A stretch of DNA of 26,053 nt from SIG455 sp045589495 (GCA_045589495.1 JAZNPF010000032.1:1-26053); one strand, 5' to 3'; shown: positions 8,905 to 16,362, counted from the first letter of the stretch. Made by a program: numbers and translations. Notes: a model not told the origin generated them from the letters alone.

Positions 8905-9374
8905 TTGAACAAGAAAACAATCCAGAAATTTAGAATATTGAATTTTATAGGTCTTACAATAGCGGGTTTTATAAATGCATTTGGTATAACTATTTTTCTT
9001 GCGCTGGTAAAACTTTATTACAGCGGTATTTCAGGTACTTCTATGCTTTTATCACAAATTACACCGTTGCCGTTGTCGGTGTTTTTGCTATTGCTGAATA
9101 TTCCGCTTTTTCTGTATGGCTTCAAAAAGCAAGGCAAAGCATTTACTGTATACTCTTTGTATACGGTTGTAATGTATTCGCTCGGTGCTTTTCTGATTAC
9201 TGATGTTTTCCCGATAGATGTAAGTATCACATCGCCACTGGCAGGTCAAGATTTGCTTCTTTGTTCAATATTCCCAATGTTAAGGAGATAGCATACGAGA
9301 TTGCCCCCGAGGCATTTATGACAATCACAGAATTTGCGGACGTTTATATGGGAACGAAACATTTCATTGACTGA
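8905..9374 (+). pseudogene. YitT-family membrane protein, internal deletion and frameshift
   Basis: Remnant of a YitT/DUF161 family membrane protein, normally about 280-290 residues with five or six helices and a C-terminal DUF2179 domain. A TTG start at 8905 follows AAGGGG (8891-8896) and opens a reading frame with three or four helices (FIGLTIAGFINAFGITIFLA, then a DLLLCSIF segment). That frame stops at 9291. From 9264 the DUF2179 ending continues in another frame: FNIPNVKEIAYEIAPEAF, then MTITEFADVYMG, to a TGA at 9372-9374. So roughly 125-130 central codons are missing and the two ends are joined out of frame near 9264-9275. Both ends remain readable, which suggests a recent event or an assembly error. 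A terminator follows at once. Confidence 0.82.
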
Positions 9375-9376
9375 AA

Positions 9377-9407
9377 AAAGGCTGAACGAAAATAATGTTC
9401 AGCCTTT
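9377..9407 (+). terminator. Rho-independent terminator after the broken YitT gene
   Basis: AAAGGCTGAAC (9377-9387) pairs perfectly with GTTCAGCCTTT (9397-9407) around a nine-base AT-rich loop. Only three T end the stem and the stretch after it is AT-rich (AAATTTG), so efficiency is uncertain. Confidence 0.78.
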
Positions 9408-9445
9408 AAATTTGTTGGTTATTGATAGTTGCAATATAGGTTAGT

Positions 9446-9474
9446 TTGACTTTAGAATATTATTGTGATATAAT
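9446..9474 (+). promoter_or_regulatory. Sigma-A promoter of the glycosyltransferase cassette
   Basis: TTGACT (9446-9451), a 17-base spacer and TATAAT (9469-9474) with an extended -10 (TGATATAAT). It is the same arrangement as at 3924-3952. Start expected near 9481, about 35 bases before the TTG start codon at 9516. Confidence 0.87.
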
Positions 9475-9515
9475 AATATAAATATTTTTGTGTTGTATGA
9501 TAGGGGCGATAGTAT

Positions 9516-10643
9516 TTGCAAAAGATTATACTCAGATGTAAATTATTGGTTGCTATATGCGTTGCTTTGGTCTTGAGATTTATTTTTTTCTTTATTCCGG
9601 ATAAAGATTATTGGGTTATTATGGAAAGAGGGGTAGAGGCCAGAGATAACGCTTATTTTTTCTATAAATATATGAAGGATAATCATCCTGACAAAAAAGT
9701 CTATTACATAATTGATAAAAAATCGGCGGATTATCACAAGGTGAAAGAAGACGCTGTACAATTTAACAGTTTAAAATTTTTGTTCTTGGCATTTACTTGT
9801 GAAAAAATAATCTCAACTCATTATAATGATATTGTCTCAAATTTGTACAGATTTAAAAAATGTATGGGATTATACAAAAAATACTGTTTTTTACAACATG
9901 GCATTACTCACAATTTTACTCCCTTCGTTTGCGCCGACGAGTCTCCTATGCAAATTTTTGTATGTGGAGCAAAACCAGAATATGAATATATATTAAATAA
10001 TTACGGTCATAGTGCTGATGTTGTTAAATATACGGGGTTTGCGCGCTTTGATAATCTTCATGATATTTGTGTGAAAAGGCAGATTGTTGTTATGCCTACG
10101 TGGAGAAAAAACTATAACGGTGAATTTAAGGAATCGGATTATTTTAAAAATTGGAATGAGTTTTTGCAAGACAAAAAACTGGCAGAATTTTTGGAAGAAA
10201 CAGATATAACATTGTTTTTTTACCCGCATTTTGAGGTGCAGAAATATCTTCAACTTTTTGGAGTGAAAAGTAAAAATATCGTGATGGCATCTTTAAGTGA
10301 TTATGATGTACAGACGCTTTTAAAAGAGTCTGCACTTCTTATAACTGATTATTCAAGTGTAGTTTTTGACTTTGCGTATATGAAAAAACCTGTTATTTAT
10401 TTTCAGTTTGACAAGGAAGACTTTTTTAAATCACATTACGAAAAAGGATATTTTGATTATGAAAGTATGGGCTTTGGAAAAGTTTTAACCGGGGTGTCGG
10501 ATTTAGTTGATGAAACGGTAAGAATTGCAAAAAACGACTTTGCCATAGACTCGCATTATTTAAAAAGAACAGAAGCGTTTTTTCCGTTATATGACACTAA
10601 AAATTGCGAAAGAATATATAATGAGATTATAAAAACTAGATAG
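9516..10643 (+). CDS. CDP-glycerol glycerophosphotransferase-family protein
   Basis: A 375-residue member of the Glyphos_transf family (PF04464; TagB/TagF type), which transfers glycerol- or ribitol-phosphate units from CDP-polyols to wall or capsular polymers at the inner membrane face. A hydrophobic, basic N-terminal stretch (about residues 10-28) could seat it on the membrane. Family residues are present: His128 in QHGITHNF, His238 in FYPHFEV, and TDYSS at 277-281 followed by FDFAYMKKPVIYFQFD. The start is taken as TTG 9516, nine bases after AGGGG (9502-9506); no better ATG lies before the hydrophobic segment. It leads a two-gene cassette with the next glycosyltransferase. Which polymer it builds cannot be told; no full teichoic acid cluster is in view. 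Confidence 0.87.
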   Translation: MQKIILRCKLLVAICVALVLRFIFFFIPDKDYWVIMERGVEARDNAYFFYKYMKDNHPDKKVYYIIDKKSADYHKVKEDAVQFNSLKFLFLAFTCEKIISTHYNDIVSNLYRFKKCMGLYKKYCFLQHGITHNFTPFVCADESPMQIFVCGAKPEYEYILNNYGHSADVVKYTGFARFDNLHDICVKRQIVVMPTWRKNYNGEFKESDYFKNWNEFLQDKKLAEFLEETDITLFFYPHFEVQKYLQLFGVKSKNIVMASLSDYDVQTLLKESALLITDYSSVVFDFAYMKKPVIYFQFDKEDFFKSHYEKGYFDYESMGFGKVLTGVSDLVDETVRIAKNDFAIDSHYLKRTEAFFPLYDTKNCERIYNEIIKTR

Positions 10644-10653
10644 GGAGAATCTT

Positions 10654-11616
10654 ATGCAGGATAATATAATGGTATCAGTTTTGTGTAATACATATAACCA
10701 TGAACGATATATTAAAGATGCTTTAAATGGTTTTATAATGCAGAAGACCAATTTTAAGTTTGAAGTTTTGATTCACGATGATGCTTCAACGGATAAAACG
10801 GCAGATATCATTCGTGAATATGAAGCGAAATATCCTGATATAATAAAACCTATTTATCAAACAGAGAATCAATTTTCGAAAAAAGTAAAAATTTTAAGAA
10901 CATATCAATATCCTCGCGCAAAAGGGAAATATATAGCTATGTGCGAAGGTGATGATTGTTGGATTGATGAGAACAAACTTCAAAAACAGGTTGATTTTCT
11001 TGAGGCAAATCCGAACTGTGTAATGACGTGTCATAATTCCATAAAGATAAACCACCAGACCGGCGAGCAAAAAGTTGAAAATCCAATAGAAAAAAGGGGA
11101 TATGCAACTGCTTATGATATAATTACAGATAAACCTCGTTTATGGATTGCGACTGCATCACTTGTTTTCGAAAAGAGGTTGCTTGATACATATCCTGAAT
11201 TTTTTCGTACGTTACCTGTTGGCGATATGCCGCTTAGATGGTATTGTTTTGCAATGGGAGATGTGTATTATTTTGAAGATGTGATGAGTGTATATAATTA
11301 TAAAGTTCCAGGGTCATGGTCAGCATCAAGATCAGGTCAAACAAAGAATCTTGAAAAATATCTGGAGTTTTATGATAAATACAATGAGTTTACTGATTAT
11401 AAATATGCTGATTACGTTAATGATGAAGCCCTGAAACGCAAGTTTTATCATTATGCATCAAATTGTGATGTCAAAGAAATTACGAAAAAAGAGTATGCGC
11501 ATCTTTATAAAAAACTGCCTTTTAAAGAAAAAGTATATATACGGCTTTATCGGTATATTCCATTTGTTTTAAAGGCTTACAGCAGTATGAAAGCAAGAAT
11601 TAAAAGTATCAGATAA
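10654..11616 (+). CDS. Family 2 glycosyltransferase
   Basis: A 320-residue GT-A fold glycosyltransferase that should add a sugar from a nucleotide-sugar donor, probably to a surface polymer. The N-terminal half has the GT2 pattern: VSVLCNTYNHERYI, the VLIHDDASTDKT nucleotide-binding strand (Asp42, Asp43), and the metal-binding EGDD (98-101) followed by WIDENKLQKQVDFL. The last third is basic and less conserved, with no clear membrane helix. AGGGAG lies just upstream of the ATG, ten bases after the stop of the glycerophosphotransferase, so both are read from the 9446 promoter. Donor and acceptor are unknown. Confidence 0.9.
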   Translation: MQDNIMVSVLCNTYNHERYIKDALNGFIMQKTNFKFEVLIHDDASTDKTADIIREYEAKYPDIIKPIYQTENQFSKKVKILRTYQYPRAKGKYIAMCEGDDCWIDENKLQKQVDFLEANPNCVMTCHNSIKINHQTGEQKVENPIEKRGYATAYDIITDKPRLWIATASLVFEKRLLDTYPEFFRTLPVGDMPLRWYCFAMGDVYYFEDVMSVYNYKVPGSWSASRSGQTKNLEKYLEFYDKYNEFTDYKYADYVNDEALKRKFYHYASNCDVKEITKKEYAHLYKKLPFKEKVYIRLYRYIPFVLKAYSSMKARIKSIR

Positions 11617-11644
11617 CTTTTTAAAGACACATTTTTTACAAAAC

Positions 11645-11671
11645 AAAAGCCCCGTTTGAAACGGGGCTTTT
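11645..11671. terminator. Bidirectional terminator between convergent units
   Basis: A perfect 12-bp stem, AAAAGCCCCGTT (11645-11656) with AACGGGGCTTTT (11660-11671), around a TGA loop. A T-run ends either strand, and genes converge on it from both sides (glycosyltransferase on plus, CD1247-like gene on minus). Confidence 0.93.
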
Positions 11672-11691
11672 CAATATGTTTGAATTTTAAA

Positions 11692-12108
11692 TTATTCGCA
11701 GTCGCAGTCTTCACAATCGCAACCGAAATCAAGTGCACCGCCGCAGTTGGGGCAGAGCAATTCATCTTCATCGAGGAAATCTTCATTGAAAACTAAAGTT
11801 TCGCCGCAGTTAGGGCAATCGATTTCATATTCAAAATCTTCGTCACAATCGCAATCGTCACAACCACAGTCGCAATCGCAGTCTTCGTCAATAAGAACAT
11901 CTTCAACTGCTTCCAGATCTTCGTCGATGAGTTCGATTCTTTCGTTCATCTCATCCTGATAATCATACAAATCGTCGATAGCATCGTTCATTTCTTCTAA
12001 AACTTCTGCTATAGCGCCGAAAATTTTTGCTTCTTTAGAATCCTTGTCCAAATCAAGACCATCCATAAGGCCCTGCAGGTAAGAAAGTTTTGCAGTAATG
12101 TTTTCCAT
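11692..12108 (-). CDS. CD1247-like Cys/Asp-rich protein with zinc ribbon
   Basis: A 138-residue protein of the clostridial CD1247 N-terminal-domain type; function unknown. Residues 1-74 are acidic and helical, likely a coiled coil (MENITAKLSYLQGLMDG at the start is the conserved part). The remaining 64 residues hold 14 cysteines. A run of alternating Asp and Cys has Cys at 77, 79, 81, 83, 86 and 88. A zinc-ribbon pair follows, CPNC at 98-101 and CPNC at 119-122, and the tail has Cys at 130, 132, 135 and 137. GAGAGGAG precedes the ATG. It follows efp closely and should share the efp promoter. Metal binding is a strong inference from composition; the biological role is not known. Confidence 0.82.
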   Translation of the reverse strand: MENITAKLSYLQGLMDGLDLDKDSKEAKIFGAIAEVLEEMNDAIDDLYDYQDEMNERIELIDEDLEAVEDVLIDEDCDCDCGCDDCDCDEDFEYEIDCPNCGETLVFNEDFLDEDELLCPNCGGALDFGCDCEDCDCE

Positions 12109-12155
12109 TAAAAAACACTCCTCTCATATTTGTATTATGTTCAGAATTTTAAAAA

Positions 12156-12713
12156 TTAAACTCTTTCCATATATTCTCCGGTACGTGTGTCTACACGGAT
12201 AACATCGTTCTGGTCAATAAACAGCGGAACGTTGATTGTTGCACCTGTTTCAAGTGTAGCAGGTTTAACAGCACCGGTAGAGGTATCACCTTTGAAACCG
12301 GGTTCTGTTGCAGTAACTTCAAGTTCAACAAATGTAGGCGGTTCAATACCGAACACGCTACCTTTATAAGAAAGCACTTTAACAACCATATTTTCTTTAA
12401 CGAACTTGAGCGAATCGCCAAGTTGCTCTTCACTTAAAGGCATCTGCTCATAAGTTTCTGTATCCATAAAATAGAAAAGGTCACCATCGCTGTAGAGATA
12501 CTCATAGTCACGTCTGTCAATGTGTGCTTTGGGCATCTTTTCGGTGGGACGGAAAGTTCTCTCAACAACGCCACCTGTGATAACGTTTTTAAGTTTTGTT
12601 CTAACGAACGCAGCACCTTTACCGGGCTTAACGTGCTGGAATTCCACAATCTGGAATACGTTGCCCTCAAGTTCAAAAGTAACGCCATTTCTGAAATCGC
12701 CGGCAGTAATCAT
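12156..12713 (-). CDS. efp: Translation elongation factor P
   Basis: Binds stalled ribosomes between the P and E sites and promotes peptide bonds at polyproline stretches. 185 residues, full length, with the KOW-like domain I and two OB domains. The tip loop reads KPGKGAAF with Lys32 in the position modified in other bacteria (5-aminopentanol in Bacillus). The C-terminal signature ATINVPLFIDQND and RVDTRTGEYMERV are present. The start is MITAGDFRNG at 12713, seven bases after GGAGGT (12721-12726); the eight-codon longer frame begins upstream of that site. Expressed from its own promoter at 12752-12780 and followed by the CD1247-like gene 47 bases on. Confidence 0.97.
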   Translation of the reverse strand: MITAGDFRNGVTFELEGNVFQIVEFQHVKPGKGAAFVRTKLKNVITGGVVERTFRPTEKMPKAHIDRRDYEYLYSDGDLFYFMDTETYEQMPLSEEQLGDSLKFVKENMVVKVLSYKGSVFGIEPPTFVELEVTATEPGFKGDTSTGAVKPATLETGATINVPLFIDQNDVIRVDTRTGEYMERV

Positions 12714-12751
12714 ATTATTTACCTCCAAATTTTGCATATAGTAATGAATAT

Positions 12752-12780
12752 ATTATACATTATATCTATCAGTATTTCAA
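12752..12780 (-). promoter_or_regulatory. Sigma-A promoter of efp
   Basis: On the minus strand: TTGAAA (12780-12775), a 17-base spacer and TATAAT (12757-12752). It sits in the 75-base gap after the M24 peptidase stop, so efp and the CD1247-like gene need not depend on the nth transcript. Confidence 0.83.
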
Positions 12781-12788
12781 GAGTTTTT

Positions 12789-13826
12789 TCAAATTATTAT
12801 CAAATCTTTGGAAGAAGATGTTAAATTTACGTATCCGTTGTTGGTTACAACTACAACATCTTCTATTCTTACGCCGCATTTTGACGGAATATATACACCG
12901 GGTTCAACGGTTATAACTGTGTTTTCGGACAATGGATAATCACTGCGTTTTGAAAATGTGGGGTGTTCGTGAATTTCAAGCCCTACGCCGTGACCGAGTG
13001 CGTGACCGAACATACCATTATATTTTTCGTCAATTATTCCAAAAGCAGTGTTGTGTATATCGGCACAGTTTACCCCGGCTTTTATCATATCAAGTGATGT
13101 GAGTTGTGCTTTTAAAACTGTGTTGTAAGCATCGTGGAATTCATCGCACACTTCACCTATGCCTACAGTTCTTGTCATATCACTGCAGTATCCCTCGTAA
13201 ACACATCCAAAGTCCATAACTACCAAATCGCCGTTTTTCAAAATGTTTTCAGTTGGTGTTGCGTGCGGCATGCTACCTCTTGCACCTGATGCCACAATCG
13301 TTTCAAAGGACAGTCTTTCAGCACCGTGGGAGAGCATATAAAAATCAATTTCGCGAGCAAGTTGTAATTCTGTCATACCTGCTTTCATAACAGATAAAGC
13401 ATACGAAAAAGCATCGTCACCGATTTTTTCGGCAATACGTATGCGTTCAATCTCGTCTTTGTCCTTTATACTTCGTATTTTTAATAATGTATTGGCTAAT
13501 GGCAGGAGATTTTTAAAATTGTTTTTCAAATCCAAGAATTCTTTGTATGATACTGACTCGTCCTCGAAAGCGGTATCACTGAACTTTTCGGCATATTGCT
13601 TTACATCGAATGTGGCTGAATTTTTTATTTCAAAGTATTTTGCCTGTTCAGTTGCCTGCTCGGTATAACGGAAATCCGTTATAAGAAGACGTTCATTTGC
13701 GGATATAATAAGATATCCCGCAGATCCGGTAAACCCGCTTAAATAACGAACGTTTGCTCTGTCTGTAATAACTGCACTGTCGCATCCTTTTTCGTTTAAC
13801 AGTGTTAAAAGTTTATTTACTCTCAT
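12789..13826 (-). CDS. M24 metallopeptidase (Xaa-Pro aminopeptidase/dipeptidase type)
   Basis: Cytoplasmic enzyme expected to remove an N-terminal residue ahead of proline (YpdF/PepQ/PepP type). 345 residues: a creatinase-like N-terminal domain (about 1-120, with VRYLSGFTGSAGYLII) and a pita-bread catalytic domain. The five metal ligands are all present: Asp205 (VVMDFGCVY), Asp216 (SDMTRT), His279 (GHGVGLEIHEHP), Glu308 (ITVEPGVYI) and Glu322 (VRIEDVVVV). The start chosen is MRVNKLL at 13826, with AAAGGAG 12 bases upstream, a slightly long gap. The longer frame to 13913 reads through the end of nth. It overlaps nth by 14 bases. Adjacency to efp is common in Firmicutes; both deal with proline peptides, but a functional link is inference. 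Confidence 0.92.
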   Translation of the reverse strand: MRVNKLLTLLNEKGCDSAVITDRANVRYLSGFTGSAGYLIISANERLLITDFRYTEQATEQAKYFEIKNSATFDVKQYAEKFSDTAFEDESVSYKEFLDLKNNFKNLLPLANTLLKIRSIKDKDEIERIRIAEKIGDDAFSYALSVMKAGMTELQLAREIDFYMLSHGAERLSFETIVASGARGSMPHATPTENILKNGDLVVMDFGCVYEGYCSDMTRTVGIGEVCDEFHDAYNTVLKAQLTSLDMIKAGVNCADIHNTAFGIIDEKYNGMFGHALGHGVGLEIHEHPTFSKRSDYPLSENTVITVEPGVYIPSKCGVRIEDVVVVTNNGYVNLTSSSKDLIII

Positions 13827-14466
13827 CACTTTTTTTCGCTCCTTTGAAATATTTGCATAAATGTGATATGGGACATACATCACATTGAGGTTTGCGTGCA
13901 TTGCATATTGCACGTCCGTGATATACTAACTGATGGCAGAATCGCATCTGGTAATCTTCGGGCACGATTTTTTTGAGGTCAAATTCTATTTTTACGGGGT
14001 CTTTGTTTGTTGTAAGACCTATTCTGTTTGAAAGACGTATGCAATGAGTATCAACCACAACCGCACTTTTGCCGTATACGTCACCAAGTATAAGGTTTGC
14101 CGTTTTTCTGCCGACACCTGCAAGCGATGTCAGATCTTCCATTGTATCAGGAACCTTGCTGCGGTGTTTTTCGGCGATTGCTTTTGATGATGCTATTATA
14201 TTTTTCGCTTTTGAATTATAAAAACCGCATGGTCGTACTATTTCGGAAAGTTCGCCTAAATCAGCATTTGCAAAATCTTCAACAGATCTATATTTTTTGA
14301 ATAAGTCTTTTGTAACAATATTAACTCTGGCATCGGTGCATTGGGCAGACAATTGAACTGCCACAAGCAATTCGTGGGGCGTGGTAAAGTCAAGAGAGCA
14401 TTTTGCATCTGCATAAACCACATCAAATATTTTTTGTATTTCAACGATTTTTTCTTTTTTCGTCAT
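13813..14466 (-). CDS. nth: Endonuclease III
   Basis: Base-excision repair glycosylase/AP lyase for oxidised pyrimidines. 217 residues from the ATG at 14466. The helix-hairpin-helix is LAGVGRKTANLIL with the catalytic Lys121, and the catalytic Asp139 is in VVVDTHCIRLSNR. The C-terminal [4Fe-4S] loop has the exact C-x6-C-x2-C-x5-C spacing (CNARKPQCDVCPISHLC). Another ATG two codons earlier (14472) is possible, but GAGGTG at 14480-14475 is too close to it and well placed for 14466. Leads a two-gene minus-strand unit with the M24 peptidase, divergent from ruvX. Confidence 0.96.
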   Translation of the reverse strand: MTKKEKIVEIQKIFDVVYADAKCSLDFTTPHELLVAVQLSAQCTDARVNIVTKDLFKKYRSVEDFANADLGELSEIVRPCGFYNSKAKNIIASSKAIAEKHRSKVPDTMEDLTSLAGVGRKTANLILGDVYGKSAVVVDTHCIRLSNRIGLTTNKDPVKIEFDLKKIVPEDYQMRFCHQLVYHGRAICNARKPQCDVCPISHLCKYFKGAKKSDESK

Positions 14467-14488
14467 TTTCATTCCACCTCATAAGTGT

Positions 14489-14517
14489 ATTATACTACAT
14501 AAATCATACTTTGGGTA
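14489..14517 (-). promoter_or_regulatory. Possible promoter for nth (weak -35)
   Basis: TATAAT on the minus strand at 14494-14489, well placed ahead of nth. No recognisable -35 lies 16-18 bases upstream (the sequence there is ACCCAA/TACCCA). The -10 is perfect; the promoter call as a whole is tentative. Confidence 0.45.
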
Positions 14518-14538
14518 GATTATTTAATGAAATTGTAA

Positions 14539-14567
14539 TTGTAATTTTTGTTTATATATGTTATTAT
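14539..14567 (+). promoter_or_regulatory. Sigma-A promoter of ruvX
   Basis: TTGTAA (14539-14544), a 17-base spacer and TATTAT (14562-14567), with TGT ahead of the -10 giving an extended element. Start near 14574. Lies back to back with the nth -10 element in a 129-base divergent intergenic region. Confidence 0.7.
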
Positions 14568-14595
14568 ATATCTATCAAAGTAAAGGACAGATGAT

Positions 14596-15006
14596 ATGAG
14601 AATAATAGGAATTGACTATGGCGATGCCCGTGTTGGTATTGCAGTAAGCGATCCGCTTGGGTTTACAGCACAGGGTGTTGAAACCGTGCCCAATAAAGTA
14701 TATGCAAAAATGCTTGAGCGTGTAGTTGAAATTATAAAAAATTACAATGCTGAAAAAATTGTGATAGGCTTGCCTAAAAATATGAACGGCACTTTAGGCC
14801 CACGTGGTGAGATAAGCCAAAAGTTTGCAGATGAACTTAAAGGCTATTTCCCTGAGGCTGAATTCATTTTGTGGGATGAGAGGCTTTCAACAGTTCAGGC
14901 GGCTGGTGTGCTGAATGTTACAAACACACGCGGGAAAGACCGTAAAAACGTAATAGATACTGTGGCGGCATCTATAATTTTGCAAAGTTATCTGGACAGT
15001 ATTTAA
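14596..15006 (+). CDS. ruvX: RuvX/YqgF RNase H-fold nuclease
   Basis: 136-residue RNase H-fold protein; family members act as Holliday-junction resolvases or in pre-16S rRNA 5' maturation. The pattern is complete: IGIDYGDARVGIAVSDPLG with the first catalytic Asp, KIVIGLPKNMNGTLGPR, then FILWDERLST and the C-terminal RKNVIDTVAASIILQSYL with the last acidic residue. AAAGGA precedes the ATG. Followed 27 bases later by the DUF1292 gene, the same order as yrrK-yrzB in Bacillus. Which of the two roles applies here cannot be decided from sequence. Confidence 0.95.
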   Translation: MRIIGIDYGDARVGIAVSDPLGFTAQGVETVPNKVYAKMLERVVEIIKNYNAEKIVIGLPKNMNGTLGPRGEISQKFADELKGYFPEAEFILWDERLSTVQAAGVLNVTNTRGKDRKNVIDTVAASIILQSYLDSI

Positions 15007-15033
15007 AAATTAAATATAGAAAGAGGTAAAATT

Positions 15034-15321
15034 ATGAATAACGAAATGGAAAACAACATCTTAACTTTTCAGGATGAAGACGGAAATGACGTTGAACTTG
15101 AAATCATCGACGCATTTGAATTGAGCGAAACTCAGTACGTGGCACTTGTTCCTGTTGAAGAACCTGCAGAAGAGCAGGAGGAAGAAGTATTTATTATGCG
15201 TATAGAAGAAGATGAAAACGGGGATGATATTCTTATTCAGGTTACTGATGATGAAGAACTTGAAACCGCTTTTGAAACTTTTAAGGAAAGAATGGCTGAC
15301 CAGTTTGATATAATAGACTGA
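15034..15321 (+). CDS. DUF1292 family protein (YrzB-like)
   Basis: A 95-residue, very acidic protein of the DUF1292 family. It starts with ILTFQDEDGNDVELEIIDAFEL and shows the family's YVALVP strand and central acidic run (EEPAEEQEEEVFIMRI). The fold is probably small and all-beta with a helical tail. No function is established. In Firmicutes it often follows ruvX, as here, with AGAAAGAGG before the ATG, so it is co-transcribed from 14539. No terminator is visible before the 6S RNA candidate promoter 20 bases on. Confidence 0.88.
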   Translation: MNNEMENNILTFQDEDGNDVELEIIDAFELSETQYVALVPVEEPAEEQEEEVFIMRIEEDENGDDILIQVTDDEELETAFETFKERMADQFDIID

Positions 15322-15341
15322 TAATTGGCTGATAAATCCAC

Positions 15342-15401
15342 TTGAAACACAAGGCGGTTTGTGGTATTATTTTTTTACAGAGAATATGCATTTGGTATGC
15401 T
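15342..15401 (+). promoter_or_regulatory. Two candidate promoters for the 6S-like RNA
   Basis: P1: TTGAAA (15342-15347), a 17-base spacer and TATTAT (15365-15370) with a TGG extended -10; start near 15377. P2: TTTACA (15374-15379), a 16-base spacer and TATGCT (15396-15401), also with TGG ahead; start near 15408. P1 is the stronger match. P2 would place the 5' end at the foot of the terminal RNA stem. Confidence 0.65.
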
Positions 15402-15402
15402 G

Positions 15403-15592
15403 AACCCTGCTGTGTGCGTGATAGTGAGTAAGAATATTTCAACTAACAACTTTTTATATGGAATTCCGGACGCCGTCTGTGGCTGTAAACCATGTCAGGC
15501 TTTGCCTGTAACAAGGGAACGTAAAGCAGATGGGAGGAAATCCACCTGTATATACAGGTTAGAAATAACGCTCATACACGGCACGGTGGGGT
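15403..15592 (+). ncRNA. ssrS: 6S RNA candidate
   Basis: 6S RNA imitates an open promoter and binds sigma-A RNA polymerase. This roughly 190-base stretch has no plausible protein and folds by hand into the 6S architecture. A terminal stem pairs CCCTGCTGTG-type sequence near 15405-15420 with 15573-15590, using several G-U pairs and a mismatch. A large central bubble follows (5' side 15421-15459). On the 3' side of the bubble is a small perfect hairpin, ACCTGTATATACAGGT (15544-15559). A long apical arm is formed by GGAATTCC (15460-15467) with GGAAATCC (15536-15543), CCGTCTG (15473-15479) with CAGATGG (15527-15533), and CAGGC-TTT-GCCTG (15496-15508). A good promoter lies upstream. Ends are approximate. 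tcdA starts 20 bases later. Confidence 0.75.
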
Positions 15593-15612
15593 ATTTTATT
15601 GGAGTAATTGTT

Positions 15613-16314
15613 ATGGATAAAGCGTTTTTCAGAACATCACTTGTCATTGGAGAGGAAAACATACATAAATTGAATAATTCAACCGTATGGGTATTTGGCG
15701 TAGGCGGTGTAGGTGGTTTTGTTGTTGAGGCATTGGCGCGTGCAGGTGTTGGGCATATACGTGCGGTTGATATGGATGTTGTTGATATTACAAATATTAA
15801 CCGTCAGATTGTAGCAACAAGTTCTACAGTGGGAAATGTTAAAGTTGAAGAAATGAAAAAACGCTGTATTGATATTAACCCCTCAATCGACTTTTGTGCG
15901 ATACACAAAAAATTCTGTGCTGAAAATGAAAACGAATTTGATTTTGCGGATGCAGATTATATTGTCGATGCAATTGATATGGTTACATCTAAAATATTGC
16001 TTATTGAAAAAGCCATCAGGAGCGGTGTGCCTATTATATCTTCAATGGGGACAGGAAATAAAAAAGATGCAACTAAACTGACTGTTTCAGACATATACTT
16101 AACTGAAGGTGATCCTCTTGCAAGAGTTATGCGCCGTGAACTTAAAAAGCGCGGTGTGGAAAAACTCAAAGTTGTATATTCACCGGAAAAGCCTGTTGAG
16201 CAGACTTTTTGCGAAGAAGGGAAAACACGTCCCGTTACTGCAAGCGTTCCTTGGGTTCCGCCTGTGGCAGGTTTCATTATAGCGGGCGAGGTTGTTAAGG
16301 ATATATGTGAATAA
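15613..16314 (+). CDS. tcdA: tRNA threonylcarbamoyladenosine dehydratase
   Basis: E1-like enzyme that uses ATP to cyclise t6A37 to ct6A in ANN-decoding tRNAs. 233 residues from the ATG at 15613, with GGAG at 15601-15604. The nucleotide-binding loop is FGVGGVGGFVVEALARAG (about residues 28-45), followed by DMDVVDITNINRQI, the E1 hallmark that binds ATP and Mg. SSMGTGNKKDATKL and the Cys-containing FCEEGKTRPV match the CsdL/TcdA family. The frame is open a further 84 codons upstream, but that part is the 6S-like RNA and has no binding site. The gene may be read from the 6S promoters by read-through, since no separate promoter is obvious. Confidence 0.93.
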   Translation: MDKAFFRTSLVIGEENIHKLNNSTVWVFGVGGVGGFVVEALARAGVGHIRAVDMDVVDITNINRQIVATSSTVGNVKVEEMKKRCIDINPSIDFCAIHKKFCAENENEFDFADADYIVDAIDMVTSKILLIEKAIRSGVPIISSMGTGNKKDATKLTVSDIYLTEGDPLARVMRRELKKRGVEKLKVVYSPEKPVEQTFCEEGKTRPVTASVPWVPPVAGFIIAGEVVKDICE

Positions 16315-16362
16315 AAAATACCGACACTTCAAATATTAGTAAAAAAGTATTGGGGTGTGGGT

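Noticed and set aside
9264..9291. Programmed frameshift in the YitT-like gene
   Set aside because: About 125-130 central residues of the family are missing, so a frameshift alone could not restore the protein; a deletion explains both facts.
15544..15559. 16-base perfect palindrome as a repressor operator
   Set aside because: It fits better as the small hairpin on the 3' side of the central bubble of the 6S-like RNA, and it lies downstream of the promoters.
15361..15612. 84-codon N-terminal extension of TcdA
   Set aside because: No ribosome binding site at the upstream start, no similarity to the family, and the stretch is the structured 6S-like RNA. The ATG at 15613 has a good site.
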